From the NCBI GenBank assembly GCA_031002005.1, contig CM061921.1, positions 121,116,597-121,180,596 of the forward strand: 64,000 bases of DNA. Direction: 5' to 3'. How positions within the stretch are numbered: position 1 is the first letter of the stretch; each line of letters starts with the position of its first letter. Shown here piece by piece: positions 23,098-33,176 of the stretch. The notes below the pieces were generated by a model that was given only the letters and a program-made list of their open reading frames with translations, was not told where the DNA came from and ran no database searches. Position numbers and translations under genes: made by a program. This DNA comes from Vandiemenella viatica (Eukaryota; Arthropoda; Insecta; Orthoptera; Morabidae).

Positions 23098-25490
23098 TGT
23101 CAGGGCCTAGCGGGATACTGGGGGTTGGTACCCGCCTAAGTCACCTGAACCAGATGTCGTTCAAAAATAATCTAAGTCCAAAGAAAGTTCTGTAACCGTG
23201 TTAAATGTTTATACTAGCTGTAAAAAAAAATTGACCACAGTCGCCACTTGTAGTTTTCACCCACCACAAGAAGGGTACTAAAGAATAAAATGAAAGTCAC
23301 CAGTCGAAATCACTGAGTTATATTTCCAAAATCTTCACATAAATATCACAATGTCACAGCTAGTCAGGCAATCGGATATTAATCTTCTCCAAAAATTACA
23401 AGTTGAGAATCAAGCGCAAAACCGCATTTCCCCCGGTGAAAATAAAACAAAGGTTCAAAATACACATCTCCTGAAACTGATTGTTCGAAATGATGATGGT
23501 CTACACTTTCAAACAATGGCCGCCACTCACGCGCAAGGTTCACATGGTTGTCGAATCGTTCCGCGCTACTTTTCCGTGACATCAGCGTTACCCACCATCC
23601 CACGCGCTCCTAGCATCGCTAGCACGCGTGCTTCCACCACGAAGTTTCAAACAAGACTGGAGACCGGACGCGCCTTCAACACTCCTAGCTGACTTATATA
23701 AGCTCGGGTCACATGATACAGTTTCTCTTCAACAAATGACCAAATATGGATGTGTTAAATGAATTACCGCGTTAGGTCAATGCTCGGTTATCTTATTATT
23801 TAAATCGGCTTTAGTAATAATTTCGAAATTATGTTTAAAATATTATTCCCGATTTTAGATTCTACCAAAATAGGAACTTTATTTAAATCTGTTGAGTTAT
23901 GGTAAAACCGGTAATTCTAACAGTCAGTTGTAGTCTTTATTTATGTTTTTATTTATAACTCTGAAGGTTTATGGATTATGACGCCGGAAAAATTATCAAT
24001 GTGTAGCCTGAATTAAACTGCGTATTTTAGTGTTTATTCCATCTTTTTAGCTGTTATATCTGAGGCACAATAAATTATTCAAATATTTGCACGTGTGTTT
24101 AATGTCGAGTGAATTTGGAAAACCTATAACATCTGTTCTATGCTTCAAACGGCATGAAATAAATATGTAGGGAGCTAAAAGAATGTATTTTTACGACAAA
24201 CTAATTTTTAACCCGGAATCTAAGTAGGTTTTTAAAATGAAAAAAATGTCAAAGTCGGTTATACTATTTTACGTGTTCATTTTATATTTAAAAAATACTT
24301 GGAGTGTTGGAAACTATCTGATTTAGATGAATTTGATTCTATTTAGGACTGTTTTTAAATTTATTAGCTACTTTTTACTGTAGGACTGTGTTTAAAATCA
24401 GTGCAGAAGCATTTATATGTGTGCAGTGTCTATAGCAAGTTACTTTGTGATTGGATTATCATACAACAGGTTAGTGAATGCCTTTAAATGTGTTTCGAAA
24501 ATTAATTATGTGTGTTAACTGGTATTTACATGCTCTTTGCGCTTTGAAATGGTTTAATAGTGTTAGAATTAATTCCGAAAAGTCGAACAAAATTAGTTGG
24601 TTTACCGGCGCCTGTTTATTCACTGATATCTCGTATTTTACGGCTTGAAACAGCTTAACACCTATTAAAACTGAAAGATTAGTTTATTTCCTTTATATTT
24701 GTCTACTTTTTAAATCCTGAAACTACTTAAAAGACTTCAAATTATTTATGTGAATCTTGTTTAAGAAAATGAGTATTCAAAATCCTCCATAATTACTTGT
24801 TGTGATTATTAAACTCTTGAAAACTATTAGAAATCTGTTAATTAATCTACTACACTGTCTCAGGGATTATTATGACTACTTTTAGGACTCTAAAATGGTC
24901 AAGTTTCATTACAATGTGATATCTTCATACTGCTTCAATCTATTATTCCAAACATCCAGTCTATTTCTTTAAAATACCTGCCAAACTGTATTTAAATGTG
25001 AAGTTGTGTTTATAATGGTTCTAGGCCTGTGTATTATTAGACTTTTATACTCTTTACTGGACGAAAATCACTTCAGAAATACCAAAGTCTGTTATATGCC
25101 AAAATTAAAGGTTAGATTTGCCTGGTATTTAAATTATCTGTTTATCTCTGAAATAAAGTTTATTAAACACGATAAAAGGTTTATTTATGCATTCTATTTG
25201 CAATTATTTATCATTTACTTCGTCTAAATTGGTTCATAATAACTCGTTGAACAATGTCCGTATCTGGTATTACGAGTTTACTTGTACATGTTATTACCTA
25301 TTTCCTGCTGGAATATCGTTTATTTAATGCAATTTATATGTAATTTACCTTGGCCATGGTTATTTATTCACTTTAGTGTATGGAAAGTGTTGTCAACTCG
25401 ATTTAAGGTGTGGTACCGGATACTAAAGTTAACCCAAAACTCGGCCCGATTCTAACCAAATATTACAAATATAACGAGGGATACCTTACA
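23098..25490 (-). mobile_element. 5' LTR (right) of the nested element
   Basis: This is 2393 bp and begins tgtcagggcctagcgggata. It is the partner of 14984-17347 and matches it over the full length apart from scattered one-base indels, a few substitutions and one insertion of about 26 bases near 23606-23632 that contains an agcatcgctagcacgcgtgc-like repeat. In the minus orientation this is the promoter LTR. A ttatataa motif at about 23695 is a candidate TATA box. Confidence 0.85.
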
Positions 25491-25494
25491 GGGA

Positions 25495-26840
25495 TCTCAT
25501 AAAAACATCTGAGATCCAACACATCATTAAATTAGTTATCCACTTCATAAACATCAATCTCACTTGATTGGAGTTTCCTTCATCAATCTCAAAGTATCCT
25601 TAGCTTCATATAACTTTCAATGTATTAGTTGCAGTCTGCATAGACTGTGGGTTACTACCATTTTCCTATTTTCTTGTTATGAAGAGTAATGTTGTTACCC
25701 CACTACTCCATACGATGCTAGTATTATGCCAACCCAGTCTTTGCTATGGTTGCATATGTTGCAGGTGCCACCTCTTGCTATCTGTCCCTGGACAAAAATA
25801 ATTGTTGACTAACTGCTCGTTTGGCTAGTTGTCATTAATGGGCAATCGTTGGCTGCTGGTGGTACAATAAAATAATATTTTATGAATGTTATGGTGGGTC
25901 ATATATATGAATAATATGTCAACCCAGTCTTTGCTATAGTTGTATAAGTCACAGGCGCTGTCTCTTGCTAGCTGTTCCTAGACTAAAATAAGTATGTACC
26001 CCCCCCCCTTTTAATATGCCCTCCATTTATGTTGTGTTGCAACATCTTGAAGAACTGCTGTCTTCTCTTCTGTTCTCTGCTGTATTCGAGAAATAGGTGA
26101 AAGTAGTTAGCATCTCACTGCTATTTCTTAATTAACATCTTCAGTGTCCATTGTATAAAGTACTTCAGCTTCTTGACATCTGAAATCTTCTTCAATAAGT
26201 TTGACATCCACCGAATATGTTTCAATTTCAAGACCAACTTGCAGCATGCTGTCCCAGTGTAGGTGACTGTTAATGATAATATTATAGAAAGGAACTCCAA
26301 AAAACACAGCACTTTGGTAACAAGTCCAAAGTTGAAATCAACTGAGTGTATAACTCAGGAAAATTACACAAAAGTATAAAAAACCAATAGCAAAACTGAA
26401 GAATAAACCTATATATGAGCTGAATTTTCTTATAATTTCTCATGGGGTCTTTACCTTGTAGTTCTATGTAAATGTTCATATCAATATTTTTAAGCTTCAG
26501 AATATTTTTCCTCTCCCCAAAGAAGTTTAGTAATGCAGTAAGTACAGGATCAAGAATGAAGCTTTTCATCTTTGGTGTCCTTCCAAACTGAAATATATTA
26601 CAAGAAATGCACAGCCTCTTCACTTTCCTATGTTGATACTGCATGAGCAAAGTGGCATGAAAATTAGATAAATCATTTTGAAGTTTCTGAAAATTGAAGG
26701 TTTGAAAACTTCCTCATTCTTTTGTGTCAGCAAGTGCCTCTTCAAATTGTTAAAGAAATGCAAAGCAATGGTGCATGATGAATCTCCTTTCTCTAAATCA
26801 ACAAAATTGAAACAAATATGTGGAATGTGGAATGGCATCA
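25495..26840 (-). mobile_element. Old LTR element interior between nested insertions
   Basis: This segment continues from 14979 once the nested element and its GGGA duplication are removed. It has no convincing gene. Two related blocks of about 75 bp start at 25726 and 25916 (each atg-caacccagtctttgcta, later tctcttgcta and a ctagactaaaata-like end), a diverged direct repeat spaced by 190 bp. A C homopolymer lies near 25997-26007. Minus-strand frames at 26282-26650 and beyond have no recognisable motif. Confidence 0.4.
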
Positions 26841-26975
26841 TTAACCCTTTCCTACCGGCTATTGGAAATAAAGGGAAATTTATATGCAATGTTGTTGCAG
26901 GCCATGTTTCCACAGTTGCTTAATTAATTACCAGTTCAATGATAACACCAATACAACGGTTTAATTTATTTATTG

Positions 26976-27024
26976 TTCCGTCGTACGCGTTTCACCTCTC
27001 ATTGAGGCATCATCAGCGACGAAT
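26976..27024 (-). ncRNA. Hammerhead ribozyme motif
   Basis: On the minus strand the order is GTCG, CTGATGA, a stem-loop tGCCTC-aatga-GAGGt, GAAA, CGCGTA, CGAC. CTGATGA and GAAA are the two invariant core boxes. GCCTC/GAGG forms stem II with an extra T-G step. GTCG pairs with CGAC as stem I, extendable by TTC/GAA past a bulge. Stem III is minimal (ACGCGT palindrome) with TA as a plausible cleavage dinucleotide. Hammerheads of this short-stem-III type are known from Penelope-like terminal repeats. Every core base is present, but such minimal forms may need a dimer to cleave. Confidence 0.65.
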
Positions 27025-27374
27025 CTGTGTTATAGTTTTTATATACAGTCTTATAAACATTTTAATCTTATTATTACGTAATTATGAGCATGGGATATTT
27101 TTATACCTAATAGTTACTTACTATTTACATTTGTTAGTATGGTATGCAGCTGTGCATCTCCATTTCCTTAAACAAAGCATGTTTTGCTGTATCATATTTC
27201 CACAATTATGCATTCTCATCATTCATCTGTTGAGCCAGCTGGTTTGTTTATGTCTTGTCTCTGGTGCACTTTCGCATCCTTCGGTTGTCTGTTGTGGCCA
27301 TCTTGTTTGTATATGTCATGTCTCGTGCCGTTAGTGCGAGATTTGAAAAAGTGTGTGTATGTGTGATGGTCTTG

Positions 27375-27710
27375 TTAGTGTGTTTTGTATTTATGTGTGA
27401 TGTATATATGTGTGGTTTTTTTATACAGTTTGTGTTTATTTTGTTTGTCTGTCAAGTTTGTGTATATTAGATGGAGTAACGTTTTATTTGTGAGGTTTAC
27501 TTGGTCGTTTAGTACCTGTTTGCCTTCATTTTTTGCTTTTTGAATATTTAGGTTTTCCTGTGTAGTGAGTGTGTTATGTCTGTGGTTGTTTATAGTGAGA
27601 ATTTGCATATCTGTGTTTATATTGGTTGGTGAATGGTCATTTTCTATGAGGTGTTTGGCAAATGTGGAATGGTTACTGTATTTTAATGCTCTCATGTGTT
27701 CTTTGAATTT
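27375..27710 (-). pseudogene. GIY-YIG endonuclease C-terminal fragment
   Basis: Minus-strand reading gives KFKEHMRALKYSNHSTFAKH, then LIENDHSPTNINTDMQIL, then a segment with LNIQKAKNEGKQVLNDQ. In Penelope-like proteins the conserved pattern is R-x-x-EH-x-x-A-x-x followed by FAxHLxxxxH and, later, L-x-x-E-x-x-I. The GIY and YIG motifs themselves would lie upstream and are absent, because the copy is cut at about 27715. The role in the intact protein is second-strand or target nicking during retrotransposition. Lys/Asn-rich low-complexity sequence follows and leads to the 3' region. Confidence 0.6.
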
Positions 27711-27949
27711 ATAATTTTAATTATGTATTTGTATAAAGGTACTTGAAATTAAACACAAATATTTTTTTTTAATATGGTAATTACTAAGCTGGTATTTATA
27801 AGTACCGTCAGCAACTTTTTGTATCACAGTATGTGCAGAAATAGCTATTGAAATCAATTATGTCCCTATTGGTACGAAATTCCAGCCTCATGATATTCAA
27901 CAAACCAATTCTTTTCTATCATTCAGACACAAAAAGACATTGGACTGGA

Positions 27950-28990
27950 ACATTTGGAATGATGTTTTGACTATATCTTCTTCATACTACATTCTTCACA
28001 TCTTCATCTGATTTTTACAATTTAGGGCCAGTGTATACCTCTTTTTCCCAGTCTTACATCTCTCATTATGTAATAGTCTGACTTGCATTGTTTAAGTGGA
28101 TGAGGGCTTGATGAAATATTTGTAGATGACCTTTTTTTCTTACCCATATCCTTCATAGTCATCATAACCCTGTGAACGGACCTTCTGAATCATTTTACAA
28201 ACTTTTTTTCAAATATCAGACCATTTATGTTATAGTCATTGACAAATACAATATCCAGAATTCCCAAAAGCAATCTGTGCCATGATTTTGATGATTTTCT
28301 GCTGGCACTGAACAAAGCCTTCAGCCGATCAGCAGTATCAACCCGACCCATGAATGTATTGTAGTCCTTGATGACTCTTGGGCATGAAACGTCGACTTCA
28401 ACCCATCTTTTTCTTTATGTGTAACACATAGTGTAACAATAGGGTGGCAGGATGGGCAAAATGCTATGGGACCCACTGCCAGAGGAGGCCGCTGATGACC
28501 AGCTGGAGAGGCCTTCTGGCCCAAGATCCACCCAGGTCACCAATCAAGCCTGAAAGAGGGTCCATCTGTTGAAATTGCCATGAACCCCAACCAGTGTAGT
28601 TAATAGCTACACCACTGTGTGTAACAGTAGTTTCCTTGCTGCCATGAAAATTTGATACTAAATGTAAGATGTTTTTATCCTTCTATTTCAAGTAGCTACT
28701 GTCTAGGTTTGAAACTCTATGGTCACTACCTCCTCTTTTTAGTTTGCTATCAACAGATAAGTTGTTAGAAAACGCCTTTTGGTTAGGCCTGCTTGTCTCC
28801 AACCAAAAGTTATCTCAGTTTTCAGTTTTTCTAATAATGAAACAGGTGAAAAGTATTTATCATTGTCATTGCTCCATTTTTACCCAGTCAATTCAAAGAC
28901 CATTCTTTGACCTAATGAGTAATCCAATTTCTTCATTTTTACCTTGATAAATTTAAACTTCTAAGAGATCTTCAAACAGAACGTAGTTGT
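27950..28990 (-). pseudogene. piggyBac-like transposase, degenerate
   Basis: This is the DDE transposase of the surrounding element, broken by stops and frameshifts. Minus-strand pieces in order: MKKLDYSLGQRMVFELTG, KYFSPVSLLEKLKTEITFG (matching the piggyBac segment with yFDNFFtS-x-x-L), RRFLTTYLLIANKLKRGGSD, and VSNFHGSKETTVTH near 28640 (family: x-LSNFHG). Then from about 28385 come PRVIKDYNTFMGRVDTADRL and KSWHRLLLGILDIVFVNDYN. The last two correspond to the family's DYNKxMGGVDxADQ and KWWxRxFFxLxDxxxxNA segments, and the Asp of VDTAD is the expected catalytic-region Asp. Inactive. Confidence 0.7.
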
Positions 28991-29480
28991 TAGAAATGTC
29001 CATTTGAAAATATCTAAAACAATAATAAAACCAATTGCATATATACTAAATCTATTTACTAATAATTTGAATAAAAATAACAAAAAATCCCTGTTGGTAC
29101 TATTAGTCCTTGTCGGTTTTTCTCAAATATTTAGTAAAGAAACTAGAAAAACATAAATTATATGTAAAATATGGATGGTTAGATGTTCAAACTGAAAGAG
29201 TAATATCAAAAATCGACACTTACCGAGTAAATTCTCGTGTAAATATTCATTGCAATGTGGCACTTGTTACTCTTGTGAATACGCTTTGAAGCCCCAACTT
29301 GGAAAATTCATTGCTCGGCAGTTTTGCACGGAATTTAAAAATAAATGTTGTCATTGTCTCACCTAATGGTATAGCAATGGATCAACAGGTATAAAAATGC
29401 AGTGTAGAATGGTATTGTCAAATTATATGGTGGTAAAACATAATGGTACTAATTAGTACCATCAGGGAGGAAAGGATTAA

Positions 29481-30110
29481 ATAAAAAGAAATACACAAGA
29501 GATTTATAAAAGCTACATGTTTCCCAATTTGAATCATAATGCAGTTTAAACTCATCATGAGGATTGCTCAGAAACATTTGTTCATGTAATTTCAATTTAA
29601 GCTTTTCCACAAATGTCAGCTGTCTTCTTTTTTGAAAGTGTTTAGCAACATCCTGCTGCTGTATGGAAACATCTGTTTGTGGAAGATCAACTGTGCTTAT
29701 TGCTGGTATGTCTTCTACTATGTCTATGGTAAAATCTATCAACTTCTCCCATTCTCCTATGGGTGGAGAAAAATCAGCATTATTCCCAAAAATGTCATCA
29801 ATTAATTGTGATGCTGTAGGTGCCGACATATCAGTACTATGTTCCACCTCAGGTATATCCTGTGTATCAATGTCAATAAGTGGAGGTGCAATAGTCTGTT
29901 TATGAACAGCTGATGGCTGTCCCAACAGCCATCAGCATGAGCTATAGTAGGATCGGCTGTTTCAGATATTGGTTGAGAAACTGTGATAGGTGAAAGGGTT
30001 GTAGTAGTATCAGTTGGTTTCTCATCAAGTAATGATGCTAGATGACATGTCTGAATTGATTGTTGCAATTTTCAATCCAAAGCTTTGTCATTGCCCTCTT
30101 CATCTGAACA
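29481..30110 (-). pseudogene. Gag-like remnant of the old LTR element
   Basis: Two minus-strand frames (29802-30068 and 29449-29925) together resemble the nested element's gag-like protein. They have a Thr/Ser/Pro-rich stretch with LDEKPTDTTTTLSPITVSQP, then IDTQDIPEVEHSTDMSAPTA, then HFQKRRQLTFVEKLKLKLHE and QMFLSNPHDEF. The last two align with KKSRIRKPTYVDKLYGQLQ and AKMFPQNTNND at 20.6-20.7 kb. The coiled-coil region is missing. A frame change near 29.92 kb lies beside a short repeat (acagctgatggctgtcccaa, then cagccatcagc) that can form a hairpin. The apparent C-terminus runs into the piggyBac end. Confidence 0.6.
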
Positions 30111-30229
30111 TTTATACATGACATTAACACATCCAGATCCTCTGCAATGCCCAGACATCAGTGAACTCTCCAGCCCAGAATGCACCCATTCACACTGATT
30201 TCTGCAAATGCTCTAGCAATTGCAGTTAA

Positions 30230-31175
30230 GGAGATGATTTGCAGTATGTGGAAGTAAGGTAATCACTGGCAATAAAGCCCCATGTTGAATTTTCCAGCTC
30301 CAATCCTTCTGTTCTAAAGAACTGCTTAGCCGTTCCTGAATTTGTAAGCATTCTCACACAGAATCCTGCTTGCATGCTGCAGATGTTGGTGGCAGGGTCA
30401 TAAGTTGCAATAACACAGTGATTGTTTGGGTTGTGATCTTCTGTCTGTATTTTACTACCCAAAGTTCATCCAGTTGTTTCATAGAGGGCAACTGAAAACT
30501 TCTCTCCTGCAGATTTTATGTCTTCTTTGTATGTGTTAGGATGAACGAAATCTTCACTTTGTTATACAATACTGAAGAATCCATCAAGAACTTCCAGATT
30601 TTTTTTCCTTTTCCAAAAAGGACACTCACAGTATTATACCTATGAATACATGACAAAAGAGTGCAGTATTTTGCATGTCTCCAATGGATTTGCAGACTTT
30701 AGCCACATTGAAGACCCTACTAATTGTTTTGGTGTAGCAGGATGAACAACATTTATCTCGCTGTCTTCACTAGTTCTTGCTACCATTATTACCAGAATAT
30801 ATGTATCATTAGGGATGACTGCTGCCTCTTGACCCCTGTCGTGTTCAAATACAAATAATTCAGTGCTGACATATGTGACTCCATTGCACTGAATGGCTAT
30901 GATGATCCTCAGTCTGAATTTGTTCACAAATAATTCTAGAAGCTGATTTGTGTTATGGCTGTTTTTAAAAAACTTAGCTTGGTGTGAAGTGACCACTGTA
31001 TTCTGGTGAGTGAAAACATTGGCAGAAGTTTTTGCTTCAGCTCACCAACGATGCTCCTCCCATTTTGATGTCAAAAACAATGATGACCAATGAAGATTTT
31101 AACCACACAGCAGACCAGAAGTTGTTGGTCTGGGCCACACCACACCATGTAGGAGGTATCTTTCATCAATAATTA
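30230..31175 (-). pseudogene. Decayed PIN/XPG-like protein found in invertebrate mobile DNA
   Basis: Reading the minus strand from about 31175: DERYLLHGVVWPRPTTSG, then after interruptions HQAKFFKNSHNTNQLLELFV, GVTYVSTELFVFEHDRGQEA, AVIPNDTYILVIMVARTSED, and past a break NTVSVLFGKGKK and AGEKFSVALYET. I remember a protein family common in invertebrate transposon-rich DNA with LDGxxLLHRxxWP, W-x-x-FLxxxxNKxxLxxFL, HEEADTR, NDTDVLVL, GCDTVSxxxGKGK and GExFxxxLYG in this order. The Asp-containing motifs suggest a PIN/XPG-type nuclease fold. Here HEEADTR is not recognisable and Asp of NDTDV became Tyr. Function and source element are unknown to me. Confidence 0.5.
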
Positions 31176-31571
31176 CAATTAATCCTCACTAAACCTATCA
31201 TTTGGAGAGTCACAGAAAGGAAAAATTTCCATGAAGAAAGACATTGACTTGATAGTTTTGCTCTAGTACCAGTGATTACCTGACTCCCACATATTCCAAA
31301 TCATCTCATATCTTGATTTCCTGCAATTCCAAGAGCATTTGCGGAAATCAATGTGAATGTATACATTCTGGGCTGGATAGTTCATTAATGTGTGGGTACT
31401 GCAGAGGATCTACATGTGTTGTCAATGTTCAGATGATGAGGACAATGAAGAAGCTAAATATTAAATTTTGTTCAACAAGTACAGCAATAAAAAATGTTTG
31501 TTTCATAAATTTGCACACTAATTTATATTTCTCTCAATTGTTTCATCCAATTAAATCCAAAACTAGATGTC

Positions 31572-32104
31572 CATTCAATGGTTAGCATCTGCAAATTACT
31601 TAGAGTGCAATGAAGTGATACTAAGTCATATATTTTAAGAGCTACAATATGTTCATACTGATTATAGGATTTGAGCCCTAGGTACCCTTAGGTACTAAAT
31701 AAAATCACTGCCAATTTTCAGCTATACATTATTTTTTCCTTAGGTTTATACCTGAAATGCCTGGGGAGCAGCACATGGCATTCTCAGCCAAGCACTTATT
31801 CTTTTCTACTTGTTTTGACTCATATCTCGACAACTTTTTGTCACAGACAGACAAGCTATATACCATTTTAATGCTGAAACTGTGTGATACAGCTTTGGCA
31901 ATATGTCTTGACACTGTAACTTTGAAAGTTTTTCATCTATGCAAAGTTGATTTTTTTTTTTTTTTTTTTAAAAGTCATGTTTCATACTGCTTTCATGATT
32001 AAATGTGGGTATACTTTTACTTTTTACAATAATTATCACTGATACTATACTTTTATGCAGTGGTAGATTCGTCTGATTGATGCAATAAAATGTTACTTAG
32101 TCTG
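31572..32104 (+). repeat. Unnamed repeat family X, copy 2
   Basis: This is the inverted partner of 11290-11946. It opens cattcaatggttagcatctg, continues through cctggggagcagcacatggc, and has a T run at about 31951-31969. It lies exactly between the old element's interior and its right LTR, where the primer-binding site would be, so that site appears displaced. Confidence 0.55.
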
Positions 32105-33176
32105 TGTAAGAAACTTAGATGTGCACTGGGGTTGGTGCACAAACTTGCATCTTAACTGTGATCGTGCAAACCTAATGAGTTACAGTACTGACTAAGCTCT
32201 TAACACAGTCGCCACCGTAGTTTTAACCAAGAAACTAGGAAAAGGTGATAGTTCAATAATGAAAGTTCACTTCTGCTAAGATGAATATATTCTTCAAAAT
32301 GTTACAAAGTCAAAGTACTGCACAGGCAATCAGACAAACTTTCCAAATTTACTTTACAGATTCGACTGACCATTCGAGCACGACCGAACTCCACACTACC
32401 ACGATTTCTTAGTTACATGAGTTTTCAGAATAAAACTTCACCCATGCTGACAAAATTTCTACCGATGTTGAACAAACTAGCAGTTTGCCGCGCCACGAGC
32501 CCTGAGCTGGCCACCTTACTACATAATACGTCTACATTGACAAACTGCTGCTTCTAGAGTGGGCGAGCTTAGGCTATGGAGGGGGTATATATAGGAGCGC
32601 CTCTTCTTGGACCGTGAGAACTTCCTTATCTTGACTTTCCAAGGGATTTGATATGATAGCTGATCAGTTTCTGACAGATGTTACGAATCTAATTTGATCA
32701 TGACAGTAAAAATAATCCTAGCTCTCTGAAATTTTGGTAGTAGCAAGATATTGTTACAAATATCAAAATAAGTTATTATAAAAAAAATTTTTACTTTAAT
32801 AGTTTAGCCAGAAAAGAGTCATAAAGATGTAATTGCCTTAACTTCCGAAATATTGCTCCTATGAGCTGAAACAAATTTGATTCTACTCTCCTATTGCTCA
32901 TCTATTCTCCGATGTTAAATAAAAAAATTTACCTATTTTTGAAAGTGGTCTAAAACTCGAAAATAAAATTTAATGTCTTAAAATATTACGAATATCAACT
33001 TGAAAATAACTCTAAACAAATTTCCCTAAAGAAAAACTATTACTGTAAAAATTTGGAATCTCTAAGTCTATTCCCTGATTTATTACGAATTTTTATAAAT
33101 ATCACTCCAAGCGAATGCCGAGCAATTGCATCATTTTGGCCAAGCGTTTACTCACGCCAAAACACATTTTATTTTA

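Larger units (their letters stand above)
14984..25490 (-). mobile_element. Complete gag-like-only LTR retroelement with 2.4-kb LTRs
   Basis: Two long direct repeats, 14984-17347 and 23098-25490, begin TGTCAGGGCC and end accttaca, and bracket a 5.75-kb interior. The 4-bp sequence GGGA flanks the whole unit at 14980-14983 and 25491-25494. On the minus strand the interior starts TGGGGATCGTAGTGACG next to the 5' LTR (a candidate primer-binding site) and ends cttcaatcttcagggggca next to the 3' LTR (a candidate polypurine tract). The only long reading frame is a gag-like ORF at 20296-21891. No reverse transcriptase, protease, RNase H or integrase motif is visible, so movement would need enzymes from a partner element. 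It sits in an older relative. Confidence 0.85.
26926..27715 (-). mobile_element. Penelope-like retroelement, 5'-truncated
   Basis: The minus strand carries the end of a Penelope-like element: the C-terminal part of its GIY-YIG endonuclease followed by a 3' region with a hammerhead-type motif. Reverse transcriptase and the rest are missing, as is usual for truncated copies. It interrupts the left part of the piggyBac-like element. Both outer limits are approximate. Confidence 0.65.
26845..29476 (-). mobile_element. piggyBac-like DNA transposon, defective
   Basis: The unit lies between TTAA at 26841-26844 and TTAA at 29477-29480, the insertion site piggyBac elements duplicate. The left end reads CCCTTTCCTACCGG inward; the right end reads TCCTTTCCTCCCTG inward on the minus strand, so the first dozen bases form matching terminal repeats. 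The interior has a decayed piggyBac transposase on the minus strand and a Penelope-like insertion near the left end. Just inside the right end is a perfect 16-bp palindrome, ggtactaattagtacc, at 29445-29460. Confidence 0.7.

Noticed and set aside
16862..25227. A 73-codon frame found at both 16862 and 25006
   Set aside because: It is present twice only because it lies in the two LTRs; hydrophobic AT-rich composition fits chance.
26939..27470. Plus-strand hydrophobic ORFs of 60-131 codons
   Set aside because: They are antisense to the Penelope-like GIY-YIG fragment and 3' region, which explain the sequence better.
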